Assembly: GCF_026339875.1 (NCBI RefSeq)
Contig: NZ_JAPEPZ010000001.1
Span: 7,874,001-7,938,000 of the forward strand
Origin: Streptomyces sp. NBC_01571
GTDB taxonomy: Bacteria > Actinomycetota > Actinomycetes > Streptomycetales > Streptomycetaceae
Direction of reading: 5' to 3'
Length of the DNA stretch: 64,000 nucleotides
Program-made: the position numbers and the translations under genes
Notes under the pieces: model-generated
Database searches by the model: none
Told to the model about the DNA's origin: nothing
What the model saw: only the letters and a program-made list of their open reading frames with translations
Shown: one piece after another, positions 32,511 through 39,713 of the stretch
Layout: each line of letters starts with the position of its first letter
Numbering within the stretch: position 1 is the first letter of the stretch

Positions 32511-32618
32511 ATGACAGCAGACGATTCGTTCAGCCGTCCCGATGACGGCGATCACCCCGCCTGCACGCTGGGCCGCGCCGCCGAACAACCGCCCGGAACC
32601 GTCAGGCGGCCTGGGTGA
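32511..32618 (+). pseudogene. MerR/BldC-like gene stump
   Basis: The 35 codons begin [25 protein letters not shown], matching the intact gene at 41606 (MTADDSFGRLDDDDYPAYTMGRAAE), then run into unrelated sequence and a stop. The helix-turn-helix and everything after is missing. The break near 32587 abuts the 3' end of a DUF2267 gene on the other strand. The leader in front of it is still well preserved. Confidence 0.8.
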
Positions 32619-32997
32619 GTTCGGCGCGGCCGAACAGCAGCGCGTATCCGGACGGGAGCCGGCCGAGGATGCGGTCCATGAGGCCAGGCCCCGCCAGGTG
32701 GGCGACGACGGCGAGGACGGCTCCGGTGTCCCAGCGTGCGACCGCGGGGGTGACACCCGCGTGTGTGGCGAGGTCCTTGACGAAGCCCCAGCCGGTGAGC
32801 GGTTGGAGGTCGGGGATCTGGCTGGTGAAGACGAGGGCGGCCTCAGCGGGCAGGCAGGCGGCGAGGTCGACGCGCTCGTCGCCGGTGAGCTGACGGCCCA
32901 GGGCCTCCAGCACGCCACGTGTGACGTCCTCGGCCCGCTCCCGGGTGGGATATGCGCCCTCGTACCGGACTCTTTCAAGCATCTGCCGAAACGTCAT
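32602..32997 (-). CDS. DUF2267 family protein
   Basis: The 131-aa protein has the DUF2267 layout: MTFRQMLERVRYEGAYPTRE, ERAEDVTRGVLEALGRQLTGDE, LAACLPAEAALVFTSQIPD, then a second helical half ending DRILGRLPSGYALLFGRAEL. Members are small helical proteins common in stress islands, with no proven activity. The start at 32997 begins at the domain edge; an ATG at 33036 with GAAAGG 13 nt upstream is the alternative. A paralogue lies 150 bp upstream in tandem. Confidence 0.8.
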   Translation of the reverse strand: MTFRQMLERVRYEGAYPTRERAEDVTRGVLEALGRQLTGDERVDLAACLPAEAALVFTSQIPDLQPLTGWGFVKDLATHAGVTPAVARWDTGAVLAVVAHLAGPGLMDRILGRLPSGYALLFGRAELTQAA

Positions 32998-33148
32998 GCT
33001 GGGTCGGGCAGTGGCCGGTTCACGCAGCGGAAGCATGGGGGAGTGGTTGCCTTTCTCGTGCGACGGCGTTTTCTCCGTTGGGCAGGGCCGGCCGGGTGGG
33101 TCCCGGCCGACCCCGCCGATGTGATGAGCGGGTCGCGCTTTCCTGGGT

Positions 33149-33538
33149 TCAGGCGCGCTCGGGACGGCCGAAGAGGAGGTCGTAGCCCGGGGGGAGCTGG
33201 AGCAGGATGCGGCCGGTGAGTTCCTCGCCCGCCGCATCGGCGGCCACGCTCAGTACGGCGCTGACATCCCAGGCCGCCGTCTGTTCGGTGGCTCCCTCGA
33301 TCCACGCCGCGGTCGCTCGCAGGAACCGCTCCGGCGGGAGCGGTTCGGCTGTCTGCAGCGGGTTGAGAAGAACCAGGGCGAAGGTCTCCGGGAGCCGGGC
33401 GGCCAGCTCGGCCCGGACCTCACCCACCAGATGCGCGCCCAGCAATGCCAGAACGGTACGCGCAGCCCGTTCGGCTTCCTGGGGTGTGGTGTACTCGCCG
33501 CGTTCTTGAACGTGGTCGAGGAATGCTTCCCATCGCAT
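33149..33538 (-). CDS. DUF2267 family protein, paralogue
   Basis: The 129-aa protein parallels its neighbour: MRWEAFLDHVQERGEYTT, EAERAARTVLALLGAHLVGEV, LAARLPETFALVLLN, ending GRILLQLPPGYDLLFGRPER. The shared ending (LPxGYxLLFGRxE) marks the two as tandem paralogues. A GTG at 33547 with AGAGG close by is an alternative start. It sits between the other DUF2267 gene and hsp20, all on the minus strand, and could share an hsp20 transcript. Confidence 0.82.
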   Translation of the reverse strand: MRWEAFLDHVQERGEYTTPQEAERAARTVLALLGAHLVGEVRAELAARLPETFALVLLNPLQTAEPLPPERFLRATAAWIEGATEQTAAWDVSAVLSVAADAAGEELTGRILLQLPPGYDLLFGRPERA

Positions 33539-33651
33539 GGCTACCACTGCCTCTTCACGTCGTTGTGTGACGGACGCGGGGCGGAGGACGGGACCAGAGA
33601 GGCGGAACGATGCCCGTCCTCCGCCGTCGGCGCGGCCGGGGAACCGGCTCC

Positions 33652-34086
33652 TCAGCCGCCGAGTTGCTTGCGGTCGGACTCCCCGCCGATTGCGATCTTG
33701 CGGGGCTTGGCGCGCTCGGCGATGGGGATCCGCAGCGTCAGTACCCCCGCTTCGTAGTCGGCCGTGATGCGCTCGGTGTCCAGGGTGTCGGCCAGGACCA
33801 GCTGGCGGGAGAAGACGCCCAGGGGCCGCTCGGAGAGCTCCAGCTGTACGTCGTCGGCCTTCGCGACCGGACGCCGCTCGGCCTTGACGGTGAGCATGTT
33901 CCGCTCGACATCGACATCGATCGCGTCCTTCGCGACACCGGGCAGATCGAGGGCGATCACGTACTCCTCGCCCTCGCGGTAGGCGTCCATCGGCATGGTC
34001 GAGGGCCTCGTCCAGGTGCCGGCCCCACCCGTCAGCTGCTGAGCAAGACGGTCGAGTTCGCGGAAGGGGTCAGTGCGCATCAACAT
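33652..34086 (-). CDS. hsp18: small heat-shock protein Hsp20 (Hsp18-like)
   Basis: The 144-aa protein has the alpha-crystallin domain (about 35-130: MDAYREGEEYVIALDLPGV, LTVKAERRPV, GVFSRQLVLADTLD, ADYEAGVLTLRIPI), a short N-terminal arm (PFRELDRLAQQLTGG) and a C-terminal IPI anchor-like motif. It should form oligomers that hold unfolding proteins. The ATG at 34086 follows GGAGGTG at 8 nt. It is divergent from a RheA-like repressor, and RheA-type operators lie between (34152-34197), so heat derepression is expected as for S. albus hsp18. Confidence 0.93.
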   Translation of the reverse strand: MLMRTDPFRELDRLAQQLTGGAGTWTRPSTMPMDAYREGEEYVIALDLPGVAKDAIDVDVERNMLTVKAERRPVAKADDVQLELSERPLGVFSRQLVLADTLDTERITADYEAGVLTLRIPIAERAKPRKIAIGGESDRKQLGG

Positions 34087-34151
34087 CGCGAAAACACCTC
34101 CAAAGGTCTGGCATGAACTGCCAATGCGCTTGGTCTGACACCGTTGTAACA

Positions 34152-34197
34152 TGTCATCCAAACGATGACAACTGAAGGCGTCATCGAAAGGGTGACA
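34152..34197. promoter_or_regulatory. RheA-type operators (TGTCATC-N5-GATGACA)
   Basis: Box 1 (34152-34170) is a perfect TGTCATC-CAAAC-GATGACA repeat, the operator described for RheA of S. albus. Box 2 (34179-34197), CGTCATC-GAAAG-GGTGACA, is a weaker version 27 bp away. They sit between hsp20 and its divergent regulator and would let one repressor control both. Confidence 0.85.
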
Positions 34198-34212
34198 CCC
34201 GAGAGGATCTTC

Positions 34213-34863
34213 ATGAGCGCCTCCTCCGAGCCGCATGACCCCGCCTCGTTCCTCGCCGCCGCGACAGCGCTGAACACGATCAGTGAGGCCGTCCGCACCG
34301 CTCACGACCCACCGACCGCAGCGCCCTCCCAGGACGGACCGGTCAGTGTGGACCAGGCCCTGACCGCACTCCTGCTGTTGCGAGAACTACGCGACGAACT
34401 CGCACGCTGGGAACCTGGACTGATCGAGGCAGCCCGCGCCGCAGGCTCCAGCTGGGCGGACCTCGCCCACCCCCTGGGCGTCGCCAGCCGCCAGGCCGCC
34501 GAGCGCCGCTACCTGCGCGTACGCCCCGGAACACCCGGCACCACCGGCGAACAGCGCGTACAGGCCACCCGCAACCGCCGGGCCGCCGACCGCACCACTA
34601 CCACCTGGGCCCGGGCCAACGCCGCCGAACTGCGCCAGCTCGCCGGCCAGGTCTCCGCGCTCACGGACCTCCCGGCTCGTGCCCGCACGCCGCTGGCCCG
34701 GCTCGCAAACGCCCTGGCCGACAACGACGCCGCCCACCTCATCGATCCACTCGCAGACACCCACACACACCTCGCGGCCACCCACCCCGACCTCGCGGCC
34801 CGCATCGCCGCCATCACCCACCACGCCGACCAAATCCGCCAGGCCGGTGACGACCCCCACTGA
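34213..34863 (+). CDS. rheA: RheA-like Hsp18 repressor
   Basis: The 216-aa protein is helical with a probable helix-turn-helix (EAARAAGSSWADLAHPLGVASRQAAERRYLR) after a DQALTALLLLRELRDELARWE helix, and a C-terminal half rich in Ala, His and Thr. Its length (RheA is 225 aa), its divergent position next to hsp20 and the RheA operators between them identify it as the RheA-type thermosensing repressor. The ATG at 34213 follows AGAGGA; an upstream ATG at 34165 lies inside the operator and is unlikely. Confidence 0.82.
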   Translation: MSASSEPHDPASFLAAATALNTISEAVRTAHDPPTAAPSQDGPVSVDQALTALLLLRELRDELARWEPGLIEAARAAGSSWADLAHPLGVASRQAAERRYLRVRPGTPGTTGEQRVQATRNRRAADRTTTTWARANAAELRQLAGQVSALTDLPARARTPLARLANALADNDAAHLIDPLADTHTHLAATHPDLAARIAAITHHADQIRQAGDDPH

Positions 34864-35188
34864 ACACCGGAGCACTCCCGATTGGCGGTTGTGCTCCGGT
34901 CTGCGGCACTGATGCCAGAAGCCGGTCGCCCTGGAGTGGGCGGTGGCACGGATGCGCTGGTCGGGCACCCGTCCACGCAATCCTTGGCGGAGCTGGAGAA
35001 GTGTGTGAGGCAGGCACACACATCAGGAGCCGGCGCTCTGACCGAGCCCCAAGGCTGGCATATCGTCATACGTCAGAGCACGGAACACTCGTTGGCCACG
35101 GGTCTCGTCCGGCATGATCGGACTCTGGCGCCGTCCGACGACGTGCGCATGACCCTGGTCAGGGACCAGGCCCGCGGATGCATGACAC
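34864..35188. other. no gene seen
   Basis: Open frames exist on both strands without ribosome binding sites or motifs. No terminator hairpin is obvious. Confidence 0.3.
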
Positions 35189-35521
35189 ATGACCGAGCGG
35201 CGCCAGCCCCGTTTCGACCCCGTCCGCGCCGCGGCCGGCCAGGCCGGCAGCATCGCCGAACTCCTCGACGTCATGTGCGAACAAGACCACAACGACGGCC
35301 CGCCTCCGTATGTCTGTGTCTCCCAGTTGCGTGTGACGCACATCGTCGACCGCGAGAGAGGGATCCGCGTGCGGGCGCTCACCCGGCTCCTGGGCGCATC
35401 GCCGCCCTCGGTCCGCCGCTTGGCCGACCCGCGCCGACGCCACGAGAGACACTTAGCCCGGCCCCCCGGCATGCCGGTACACCGATCCCCCAGATCTGTC
35501 CGCCCAATGATCCACACGTGA
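35189..35521 (+). pseudogene. MarR-family regulator, C-terminally truncated
   Basis: The frame gives AAGQAGSIAELLDVMCEQDH, then LRVTHIVDRERGIRVRALTRLLGASPPSVRRL, a MarR winged-helix recognition region. After this point the normal 'DRLEAAGLL' wing is replaced by Arg/His/Pro-rich sequence (ADPRRRHERHLARPPG) to the stop. The protein is 110 aa, against ~150 for the family. A frameshift or deletion at about 35425 is likely. There is no clear ribosome binding site. It precedes the sigma factor terminator and may be an eroded regulator of the island. Confidence 0.5.
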
Positions 35522-35556
35522 GGTGGAGGAAGGCGCCCTCACCGACATGCCGTGAC

Positions 35557-35610
35557 GCGAACCGGCGGTGCCTCCCTCCCTGGTGGAGGAGGGAAACACC
35601 ACCGGTTCGC
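35557..35610 (-). terminator. terminator of the sigma-factor gene
   Basis: GCGAACCGGCGGTG and CACCACCGGTTCGC pair over 14 positions with one mismatch, and an inner CCTCC/GGAGG stem extends it. It starts 6 nt past the sigma gene stop. Confidence 0.75.
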
Positions 35611-35615
35611 TGCGG

Positions 35616-36455
35616 TCAGCTCGTGGTCAGCATGCCTTCGCGAAGCTTGGCGAGGGTGCGGTTGAGCAGACGGGAGACGTGCATCTGGGAGATGCCGAGG
35701 TGCTCGCCGATCTGGGCCTGGGTGAGTTCCTCGACGAACCGCATGTGGATGATGCGCCGCTCGCGGTCGTCGAGTTCGGCGATCAGCGGGGCGAGGGCGT
35801 TGAAGTCCTCGACGAGTTCGAGAGCGTTGTCATCGATGCCGATGAAGTCGGCCAGCGCCGCTTCGCCGTCCTCACTGGAGCTGATGGTGGCGTCGAGGGA
35901 GGAGGAGTTGTAGCCGTTGGAAGCCAGGCGCGCTTCGTTGACCTCCTCCTCGCTCAGGCACATGAGCTGCGAGAGTTCCTTGACGCTGGGCATGCGCCCC
36001 AGTCGGCTGCGGAGTTCCTCGGTGGCTTTGGCGAGCTGGATGCGCGCTTCCTGCAGGCGGCGGGGGACATGGACCGCCCAGGAGGTGTCGCGGAAGAAGC
36101 GCTTGATCTCACCGACGATGTAGGGGACGGCGAAGGAGGTGAACTCGACCTCGCGGGACAGCTCGAACCGGTCGATGGCCTTGATCAGTCCGATCGTGCC
36201 GACCTGGACGATGTCCTCCATCTCGTCCTGGCCCCGGCTGCGGAAGCGCCCGGCCGCGTACTGGACGAGGGACATGTTCATTTCGATGAGTGTGTTGCGC
36301 GCGTACTGGTACTCGGGTGTGCCCTCTTCGAGCACGGCGAGCTGGTCGAAGAACAGCCTGGACAGTTGCCGGGCGTCCTTGGGCGCGACCTGCGAAGGGT
36401 CCGCGATCTCGGGCAGCGCCGCGGTCCGTGCCTCTGCCGTCTTCGTCACTGTCAT
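35616..36455 (-). CDS. RNA polymerase sigma factor, SigB/SigF family
   Basis: The 279-aa protein has regions 2-4 of group 3 stress sigma factors: VQYAAGRFRSRGQDEMEDIVQVGTIGLIKAIDRFE (2.2), EFTSFAVPYIVGEIKRFFRDTSWAVHVPRR (2.4-3.0), MPSVKELSQL (3.1), and ERRIIHMRFVEELTQAQIGEHLGISQMHVSRLL (4.2). It belongs with the SigB/H/I/K/L/M/N paralogues of S. coelicolor. The ATG follows AGGAGGGG. A SigB-type promoter (36522-36546) lies upstream, suggesting autoregulation. Partner-switching genes (STAS 38032, phosphatase 38358, ATPase 42193) lie within 7 kb. Confidence 0.94.
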   Translation of the reverse strand: MTVTKTAEARTAALPEIADPSQVAPKDARQLSRLFFDQLAVLEEGTPEYQYARNTLIEMNMSLVQYAAGRFRSRGQDEMEDIVQVGTIGLIKAIDRFELSREVEFTSFAVPYIVGEIKRFFRDTSWAVHVPRRLQEARIQLAKATEELRSRLGRMPSVKELSQLMCLSEEEVNEARLASNGYNSSSLDATISSSEDGEAALADFIGIDDNALELVEDFNALAPLIAELDDRERRIIHMRFVEELTQAQIGEHLGISQMHVSRLLNRTLAKLREGMLTTS

Positions 36456-36521
36456 GTCAGGCCCCTCCTGCGCGATTCAGCTTTCGTGTCACCGGCCCCT
36501 TGTGTGGCGGCAACAGACGGC

Positions 36522-36546
36522 GTACCCGAGTTCGAAGAATGCATGC
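36522..36546 (-). promoter_or_regulatory. SigB-type promoter (GCAT-N15-GGGTAC)
   Basis: On the minus strand GCAT (36546-36543) and GGGTAC (36527-36522) are 15 bp apart, matching the S. coelicolor SigB consensus GNNT-N14-16-GGGTAY. It is 67 bp before the sigma-factor ATG. Confidence 0.75.
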
Positions 36547-36601
36547 CAGGTGATTTTACTGCGCACCCGGCCTTCGCCCAGTGGGCTGGTCCGGGCCACG
36601 A

Positions 36602-36642
36602 GAAGTGGGGCCCGCCGGAGACGTTCCGGCGGGCCCCACTTC
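36602..36642 (-). terminator. perfect 18-bp terminator after the PRC-barrel gene
   Basis: GAAGTGGGGCCCGCCGGA and TCCGGCGGGCCCCACTTC pair over 18 bp around GACGT, 18 nt past the stop codon at 36660. Confidence 0.88.
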
Positions 36643-36659
36643 TGGGCTGGTGCGTGATC

Positions 36660-37013
36660 TCAGACGCCTCGGTGGTTCTGGTAGTAGCCGCCGACCTGCT
36701 CGTGGTAGCCGACGTCGCCGACGTGCTTGTCCTTGTCGAACTCGGGGGAGCCCTTGATCTGGTCCTTCGTGAGGTCGACGTAGATCTTCCGCGCGGTCAG
36801 GTCGACCGTTTTCACGGTCCCGGCCGGCAGCAGAACGTGCTTGCCGAAGATCCACACGCCGGTGTCGACGACAAGGTACGAGGAGCTGACGTCGTCCGAG
36901 TGCTTGTCGACCTTCCCGATGCTGCCGTCGGTGGCCTCGACCTTCCATCCGGTCAGGTCAGTGCCCGCGGTGTAGCCGGCGGTCGGCTGGTAGCCCCAGA
37001 TGCTGTCACTCAT
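36660..37013 (-). CDS. PRC-barrel domain protein
   Basis: The 117-aa protein has a PRC-barrel fold: DLTGWKVEATDGSIGKVDKHSDD, SSYLVVDTGVWIFGKHVLLPAG, KTVDLTARKIYVDLTKDQIKGSPE, followed by a charged Tyr/His-rich tail (YHEQVGGYYQNH). PRC barrels of this size are typical SigB-regulon stress proteins in Actinobacteria. The ATG has AAAGGAG 9 nt upstream. A GGGTAC at 37231-37236 (minus strand) could be a SigB -10, but its -35 is poor. A second PRC-barrel protein is at 49148. Confidence 0.88.
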   Translation of the reverse strand: MSDSIWGYQPTAGYTAGTDLTGWKVEATDGSIGKVDKHSDDVSSSYLVVDTGVWIFGKHVLLPAGTVKTVDLTARKIYVDLTKDQIKGSPEFDKDKHVGDVGYHEQVGGYYQNHRGV

Positions 37014-37280
37014 AAAGAACGGCTCCTTTATCGAGATTCCTTGCTGCTGCCGCAGCAGAACTGCGGAGTTACCGGCGTCATCGAATTCGGTGACGCTTCC
37101 TCAGCAAGCCGGGTGCCCCGGCCTCCCGGACCCCACACATTCATGCCGAGAAGAAATGCGGATGGCCGGAGGTGCCGTGCTGGAGGCCACGGTTCCTGGC
37201 GTCACGGCCACCTCCGGTCATGACCTCCAGGTACCCCGAAGCGGAAGAATCACCACTTTCATCCCTGAGGTAACAGGAAA

Positions 37281-37318
37281 CGGGTGGGGCCCGACGCCAA
37301 GGCGTCGGGCCCCACCCG
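37281..37318 (-). terminator. 18-bp terminator after the hydrophobic protein gene
   Basis: CGGGTGGGGCCCGACGCC and GGCGTCGGGCCCCACCCG pair perfectly with a 2-nt gap, 24 nt past the stop at 37342. Confidence 0.85.
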
Positions 37319-37341
37319 CATGGGTGCGCTGGTCAGACCGC

Positions 37342-37512
37342 TTACCAGCGGTACCAGCGGCCGCGCTTGCCACCGCTTGCTGTGGGGCGGATCACGAAGC
37401 CGAGGACCCACACGATCAGCACGATGACGGCGATCCACCACAGGGCCTTGAGTGCGAAACCCGCACCGAAGAGGATCAGGGCGAGCAGAAGAACGAGAAG
37501 AATAGGAACCAT
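37342..37512 (-). CDS. 56-aa hydrophobic stress protein
   Basis: The minus strand encodes 56 residues: two hydrophobic stretches (ILLVLLLALILFGAGFAL and WWIAVIVLIVWVLGFVI) and a basic C-terminus (SGGKRGRWYRW). The ATG has a strong GGAGGTTGAT site and the gene ends in an 18-bp terminator, so it is a real gene. Such hydrophobic peptides with a Trp/Arg tail occur next to CsbD and PRC-barrel genes in Streptomyces; a membrane role under stress is inferred. A similar 55-aa protein is at 49542. Confidence 0.8.
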   Translation of the reverse strand: MVPILLVLLLALILFGAGFALKALWWIAVIVLIVWVLGFVIRPTASGGKRGRWYRW

Positions 37513-37693
37513 AGTTATCAACCTCCGCCGCCTCGTGTGCCCCGCGTGGCGATCTCCATTCCTGGGGACCTCGCGTACTTCGGAGAGATCCCGGAGCCGC
37601 GAGGAGCCCGTGCGGCGGCCTTCCGGTTTAAGAGTGGAATCCAGGGCGACACGGGGGTGAAACTTCCTTCGAGCGAGACAGGAGTGAGTGGTT

Positions 37694-37870
37694 GTGGCTG
37701 CGGACGAGAAGGCTCAGGCCAAGGGCGAGCAGGCCGAGGGCAAGGTCAAGAAGGTCGTCGGCGACGCGGTCGGCAACGAGTCCCTGAAGGCCAAGGGGCA
37801 CGCCGAGGAGTCCAAGGGCGACCTGCGCGAGGCCAAGGAGAAGGCCAAGGACGCCGTCAAGCCCGAGTAG
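37694..37870 (+). CDS. CsbD-family stress protein
   Basis: The 58-aa hydrophilic protein is nearly all Lys, Glu, Ala and Gly (EKAQAKGEQAEGKVKKVVGD, VGNESLKAKGHAEESKGDL, REAKEKAKDAVK), the CsbD pattern. The GTG at 37694 is spaced 9 nt from AGGAG; a GTG at 37688 is only 3 nt from it. B. subtilis csbD belongs to the SigB regulon, which fits the neighbourhood. It is disordered or helical, and its function is unknown. Confidence 0.9.
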   Translation: MAADEKAQAKGEQAEGKVKKVVGDAVGNESLKAKGHAEESKGDLREAKEKAKDAVKPE

Positions 37871-37884
37871 AGGCACCACTTCTG

Positions 37885-37927
37885 ATCCCGGCAGTCACGT
37901 CCATGGGCTGCCGGGATTTGTGCTGTC
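37885..37927 (+). terminator. terminator of the csbD gene
   Basis: ATCCCGGCAG and CTGCCGGGAT form a perfect 10-bp stem starting 14 nt after the stop, followed by TTG. Confidence 0.75.
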
Positions 37928-38031
37928 CTGCCCCCAGCAACCGGACTGAACCGCTTGGCGCACGTGATGAGTTCGGGTCCGACGCTCACCCGTGCAGGGG
38001 GCGCCGAGTCGACGCCGTGATGACGTGGAGG

Positions 38032-38361
38032 TCACGCGGTACTGCTGCCGCCTCGGATGGTGAAGACCTGGTCCAGACCGACAATGGTGAGGATGCGCAG
38101 GGTGTTGGCGGGGACGGCGGCCAGAGCCATGTCTGCGCCGGCGGCTTGGGCGCGTTGGCGGGCGGCGAGGAGAGCGGTGATGCCGGTGGAGTCGCAGTAC
38201 TCGAGGGCGGACAGGTCGATGACCAGGTCCTGGCCCGGGCTCAGGACGAGGCGTTCGAGCTCTTCGCGCAGGGCGCCTGCCGTCGCGTAGTCGAGTTCGC
38301 CCGCTACGCGCAGGACCGGCCCGGCGGCGGCATGGTGGTGGGTGATGTTCAGGGGGCTCAT
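38032..38361 (-). CDS. rsbV: STAS-domain anti-sigma factor antagonist (RsbV-like)
   Basis: The 109-aa STAS domain reads VLRVAGELDYATAGALREEL, LVIDLSALEYCDSTGITALL (phosphorylatable Ser in DST), ARQRAQAAGADMALAAVP and a final LDQVFTI. RsbV/SpoIIAA proteins bind the anti-sigma kinase when unphosphorylated. Its ATG overlaps the phosphatase stop (ATGA), placing it third in the rsbQ-rsbP-rsbV operon. The immediate phosphatase is therefore its likely activator. Confidence 0.9.
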   Translation of the reverse strand: MSPLNITHHHAAAGPVLRVAGELDYATAGALREELERLVLSPGQDLVIDLSALEYCDSTGITALLAARQRAQAAGADMALAAVPANTLRILTIVGLDQVFTIRGGSSTA

Positions 38362-39713
38362 AGCGGTGGGTTCGTTGCCGGGCCGGTGGTCGGATGCGTT
38401 GCGGGGACACCGAGCGCGAGCAGGGCGGTGTCGTCGTCCAGGCCGTCGCCGAAACTTTCCAGCAGCCCGGTCAGTGCGGTGATCACGCCCTGGGGCGTAG
38501 TGGGGGCATGGTCGGTGGCGAAGGCGCGCAGGGCGGTGTCGCCGAAGAGGTGCTTGCGGGTGGGGCCCGTACGGGCCTCGGTGAGGCCGTCGGTGTAGAG
38601 CAGGAGCGTGTCGCCGGGGGTGAGGATGGTCTCCGCGGTGCTGAAGGGGGCCGTGGGCAGAGCGCCGACGAGGAGTCCTCCCGGGGTGGGGAGGTAGTCG
38701 GCGCGGCCGTCGGCCCCCATGACCAGCGCCGGGGGGTGTCCGCCGGAGGCAAGGCGGATGGTGGTGCGGCCGTGGTCGGCGTCGGGTTCGATGACGCCGA
38801 AGATGACGGTGCAGTAGCGGGGGTCGCCGCCGGCGGCGTACCGGTCGTGCAGGACGGCGTTGAGCGTGGTCAGTGCCGCGGTCGGCTCGGGGTTGTGCAT
38901 GGCCGCCGCGCGCAGCGTGTACCGGGTCAGTGAGGTGAGGGAGGCCGCTTGGGGGCCTTTGCCGCACACGTCGCCGAGGAAGAACGCCCACCGGCCCTCG
39001 CCCACCGAGAACAGGTCGTAGAAGTCGCCGCCCAGCCTGTCGGAAGAGGCGGTGTGGTAGTAGCCGGCCGCCTCCAGACCCGGCACGGCGGGCAGCGAGG
39101 AGGGCATGAGTGATCGCTGCAGTACAGCGAGCGCGTCGGCCAGCCGTTTCCGGTCGGCCTCGGCCTGCCGGCGGGCCTGCTCCGCCTCCGCGTGCGCACG
39201 CTCCGCTTCGGCACGTGCTCGTTCGGCTTCCTGGCGGCGGGTCAGTAGTTCCTGTTCGTAGGCGCGTCGGTCGGAGGCGTCGAAGACGGTGGTGCGGATC
39301 AGCAGAGGCTCGCCTTCGCTGCCGTGTTTGACCACGGAGGAGACCAGCACTGGCAGGCGGCGCCCGTCGGCGGCTTTCATCTCCAGGGCGATACCGTGCA
39401 GCCCGCCCTGCATGCGCAGCAGCGGCGCGAAGTGCGTCTCGTGGTAGAGCTTCCCGCCGACGGTGAGGAGGTCGGGGAAGCGGAGTTTGCCCACCACCGT
39501 CTCGCGTGCCAGGCCGAGCCAGTCCAGCAGGGTGGCGTTGATCTTGGCGATGGTGCCGTCCATCAGCGTCGACAGATACCCGCAGGGCGCCGCCTCGTAC
39601 AGGTCCTCGGCGCTGTCCTCGAGCAGCGCGGTGAACGAGGCGTCCGTGTCGGGCCCGTGCCCGACGCGCGCCGGCTCCGGTCCCTCACCCGACTCCTCGC
39701 CGGTGCGGCACAT
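38358..39713 (-). CDS. rsbP: PAS + PP2C phosphatase (RsbP-like)
   Basis: The 451-aa protein has a PAS domain (about 30-150: AEDLYEAAPCGYLSTLMDGTI, FPDLLTVGGKLYHETHFAPL), an Ala/Glu/Arg coiled coil (about 150-190) and a SpoIIE-type PP2C domain with GGDFYDLF, LGDVCGKGPQAASLT, YTDGLTEART and DDDTALLAL metal motifs. This is the RsbP layout of B. subtilis, which senses energy stress with the alpha/beta hydrolase RsbQ. The upstream gene is RsbQ, overlapping by TGATG. It should dephosphorylate the downstream STAS protein. Confidence 0.92.
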   Translation of the reverse strand: MCRTGEESGEGPEPARVGHGPDTDASFTALLEDSAEDLYEAAPCGYLSTLMDGTIAKINATLLDWLGLARETVVGKLRFPDLLTVGGKLYHETHFAPLLRMQGGLHGIALEMKAADGRRLPVLVSSVVKHGSEGEPLLIRTTVFDASDRRAYEQELLTRRQEAERARAEAERAHAEAEQARRQAEADRKRLADALAVLQRSLMPSSLPAVPGLEAAGYYHTASSDRLGGDFYDLFSVGEGRWAFFLGDVCGKGPQAASLTSLTRYTLRAAAMHNPEPTAALTTLNAVLHDRYAAGGDPRYCTVIFGVIEPDADHGRTTIRLASGGHPPALVMGADGRADYLPTPGGLLVGALPTAPFSTAETILTPGDTLLLYTDGLTEARTGPTRKHLFGDTALRAFATDHAPTTPQGVITALTGLLESFGDGLDDDTALLALGVPATHPTTGPATNPPL

